Positions 4,841 to 5,643 of a stretch of DNA of 5,643 nt are shown piece after piece; within the stretch, counting starts at the first letter, position 1; each line of letters begins with the position of its first letter. Source of the DNA: Spartobacteria bacterium (lineage in GTDB: Bacteria; Verrucomicrobiota; Verrucomicrobiia; Chthoniobacterales; UBA10450); contig JAJPJU010000015.1 in the NCBI GenBank assembly GCA_021324035.1, forward strand, positions 1 to 5,643. The letters run 5' to 3'. The translations under genes and the position numbers were made by a program. The notes beneath the pieces are model-generated. The model saw nothing but the letters and a program-made list of their open reading frames with translations. It had not been told where the DNA came from and did not search any database.

Positions 4841-5643
4841 ATGAAGTTGGCCGACTGGACGGAACCGAAGCGCCGGCTCGCGCTTTTCGCTCTCGCGTTG
4901 TCGATCCTCACGATCGCGTTCGCTGAGCAATCGCAATCTTCGCCGCCGAAGTCGCTTTCGACGGAACCGCTTGAAAAATCCGGCAACATGCCTGCCATCC
5001 TGCTGCCGACTCAGTCTTCGCCCCGGATGGTTTCGCAATTCGGCAATTTCACCAGCTATCAGGTGAATGTGAATTCCAATGGCCAGAACATTATCGGAGA
5101 CGCCGCGAACGAGCCTTCCATCTGTGTCGATCCGACAAATCCGATGAAGATGTCGATCGGTTGGCGTCAGTTTGACAGTGTCAGCTCAAATTTCAGGCAA
5201 GCAGGCTGGGCTTATACAACGAACGGGGGAACTTCATGGACGTTTCCCGGCGTTTTGGAGAACAACGTGTTCCGAAGCGATCCAGTCCTCAATCCAGACA
5301 CCACGGGCCAGTTTTTCTACCTCAGCTTGCTGCAATCGTTCTTCGACAATATGTGGCGCTCTGTCGATGGCGGACAAACCTGGACCGACATTTCGCCCGC
5401 CGACGGCGGCGACAAGGAATGGTTCACGATCGACAACACCAGTAGCAGCGGCCGCGGCTTTCAATATCAGGATTGGAGCACGTCCGGAAATAATTACGGC
5501 GGAAGACAGTTCACGCGTTCGATAGATGGCGGAGTTAGCTGGCTTAACCCCATCAATATTCCTCACTCGCCGTCCTGGGGAACGCTTGATGTCGATTCGA
5601 ACGGCAACCTGTTTCTGGGCGGAGTAAATCTAAACACCAGTCA
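4841..5643 (+). CDS. Secreted sialidase/BNR-repeat-like protein, C-terminus cut off by the window edge
   Basis: The first 267 residues of an exported protein with Asp-box (BNR) repeats are visible, as in sialidases and other beta-propeller proteins. A signal peptide is clear: basic KRR at 10-12, the hydrophobic run LALFALALSILTIAFA (13-28) and an AFA cleavage motif at 26-28. A Ser/Thr/Pro-rich linker follows. The propeller-like part has EPSICVDPTNP (91-101) and three Asp boxes of the S/T-x-D/N-G-G-x-T/S-W type: TTNGGTSW (126-133), SVDGGQTW (174-181) and SIDGGVSW (227-234). A TAA directly before the ATG (4838-4840) closes the frame upstream, so this is the first possible start; the ribosome binding site is weak. 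It begins 26 bp after speA, so read-through is possible, but no functional link is evident. Enzymatic sialidase activity cannot be claimed, because the arginine triad and remaining blades are not all visible. Many such proteins only bind or have unknown roles. Confidence 0.85.
   Translation, partial: MKLADWTEPKRRLALFALALSILTIAFAEQSQSSPPKSLSTEPLEKSGNMPAILLPTQSSPRMVSQFGNFTSYQVNVNSNGQNIIGDAANEPSICVDPTNPMKMSIGWRQFDSVSSNFRQAGWAYTTNGGTSWTFPGVLENNVFRSDPVLNPDTTGQFFYLSLLQSFFDNMWRSVDGGQTWTDISPADGGDKEWFTIDNTSSSGRGFQYQDWSTSGNNYGGRQFTRSIDGGVSWLNPINIPHSPSWGTLDVDSNGNLFLGGVNLNTS

Noticed and set aside
4823..5038. Minus-strand frame of 71 residues
   Set aside because: It is antisense to the signal peptide and linker of the BNR protein and is extremely Arg-rich, typical of a shadow frame.

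Overview
The window is a piece of bacterial chromosome with roughly 55% GC by eye, short intergenic gaps and mostly weak Shine-Dalgarno sequences. The best guess for the source is a soil-type member of Verrucomicrobiota (Chthoniobacterales/Spartobacteria-like). This rests on the look of the DUF151 nuclease, the arginine decarboxylase and two small proteins of a type I associate with that group, and on compact GC-rich double hairpins between genes. It is an inference from remembered protein character, not from a database search.

Layout from left to right. A minus-strand small protein (1-261) runs off the left edge. Divergent from it is a 125-residue four-cysteine, zinc-ribbon-like protein (459-836). 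An ECF-type RNA polymerase sigma factor follows (1040-1642), with no anti-sigma gene beside it. Next is a repeat-rich spacer (1643-1847) holding a 12-bp inverted repeat framed by CAGGGC direct repeats and a REP-like tandem double hairpin. A monothiol (CGWS) glutaredoxin-like gene (1848-2183) comes next, then a second double hairpin of the same design (2186-2230). That hairpin lies between the 3' ends of the glutaredoxin gene and a convergent minus-strand DUF151 bifunctional-nuclease gene (2237-2710). A 148-bp divergent spacer separates the nuclease gene from speA (2859-4814), a complete biosynthetic arginine decarboxylase. A secreted sialidase/BNR-like protein (4841-5643) starts 26 bp after speA and runs off the right edge.

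The genes do not form one obvious pathway. The clearest biochemical assignment is speA (arginine to agmatine, the first step of a polyamine route), but no agmatine-processing enzyme is visible here. The sigma factor, glutaredoxin and nuclease could each belong to stress responses, but nothing in the sequence ties them together.

I found no convincing new multi-gene system. The observations most worth a second look are the paired double-hairpin elements, which share architecture but differ in stem sequence; the unusual cysteine layout of the glutaredoxin; and the uncharacterised four-cysteine protein.
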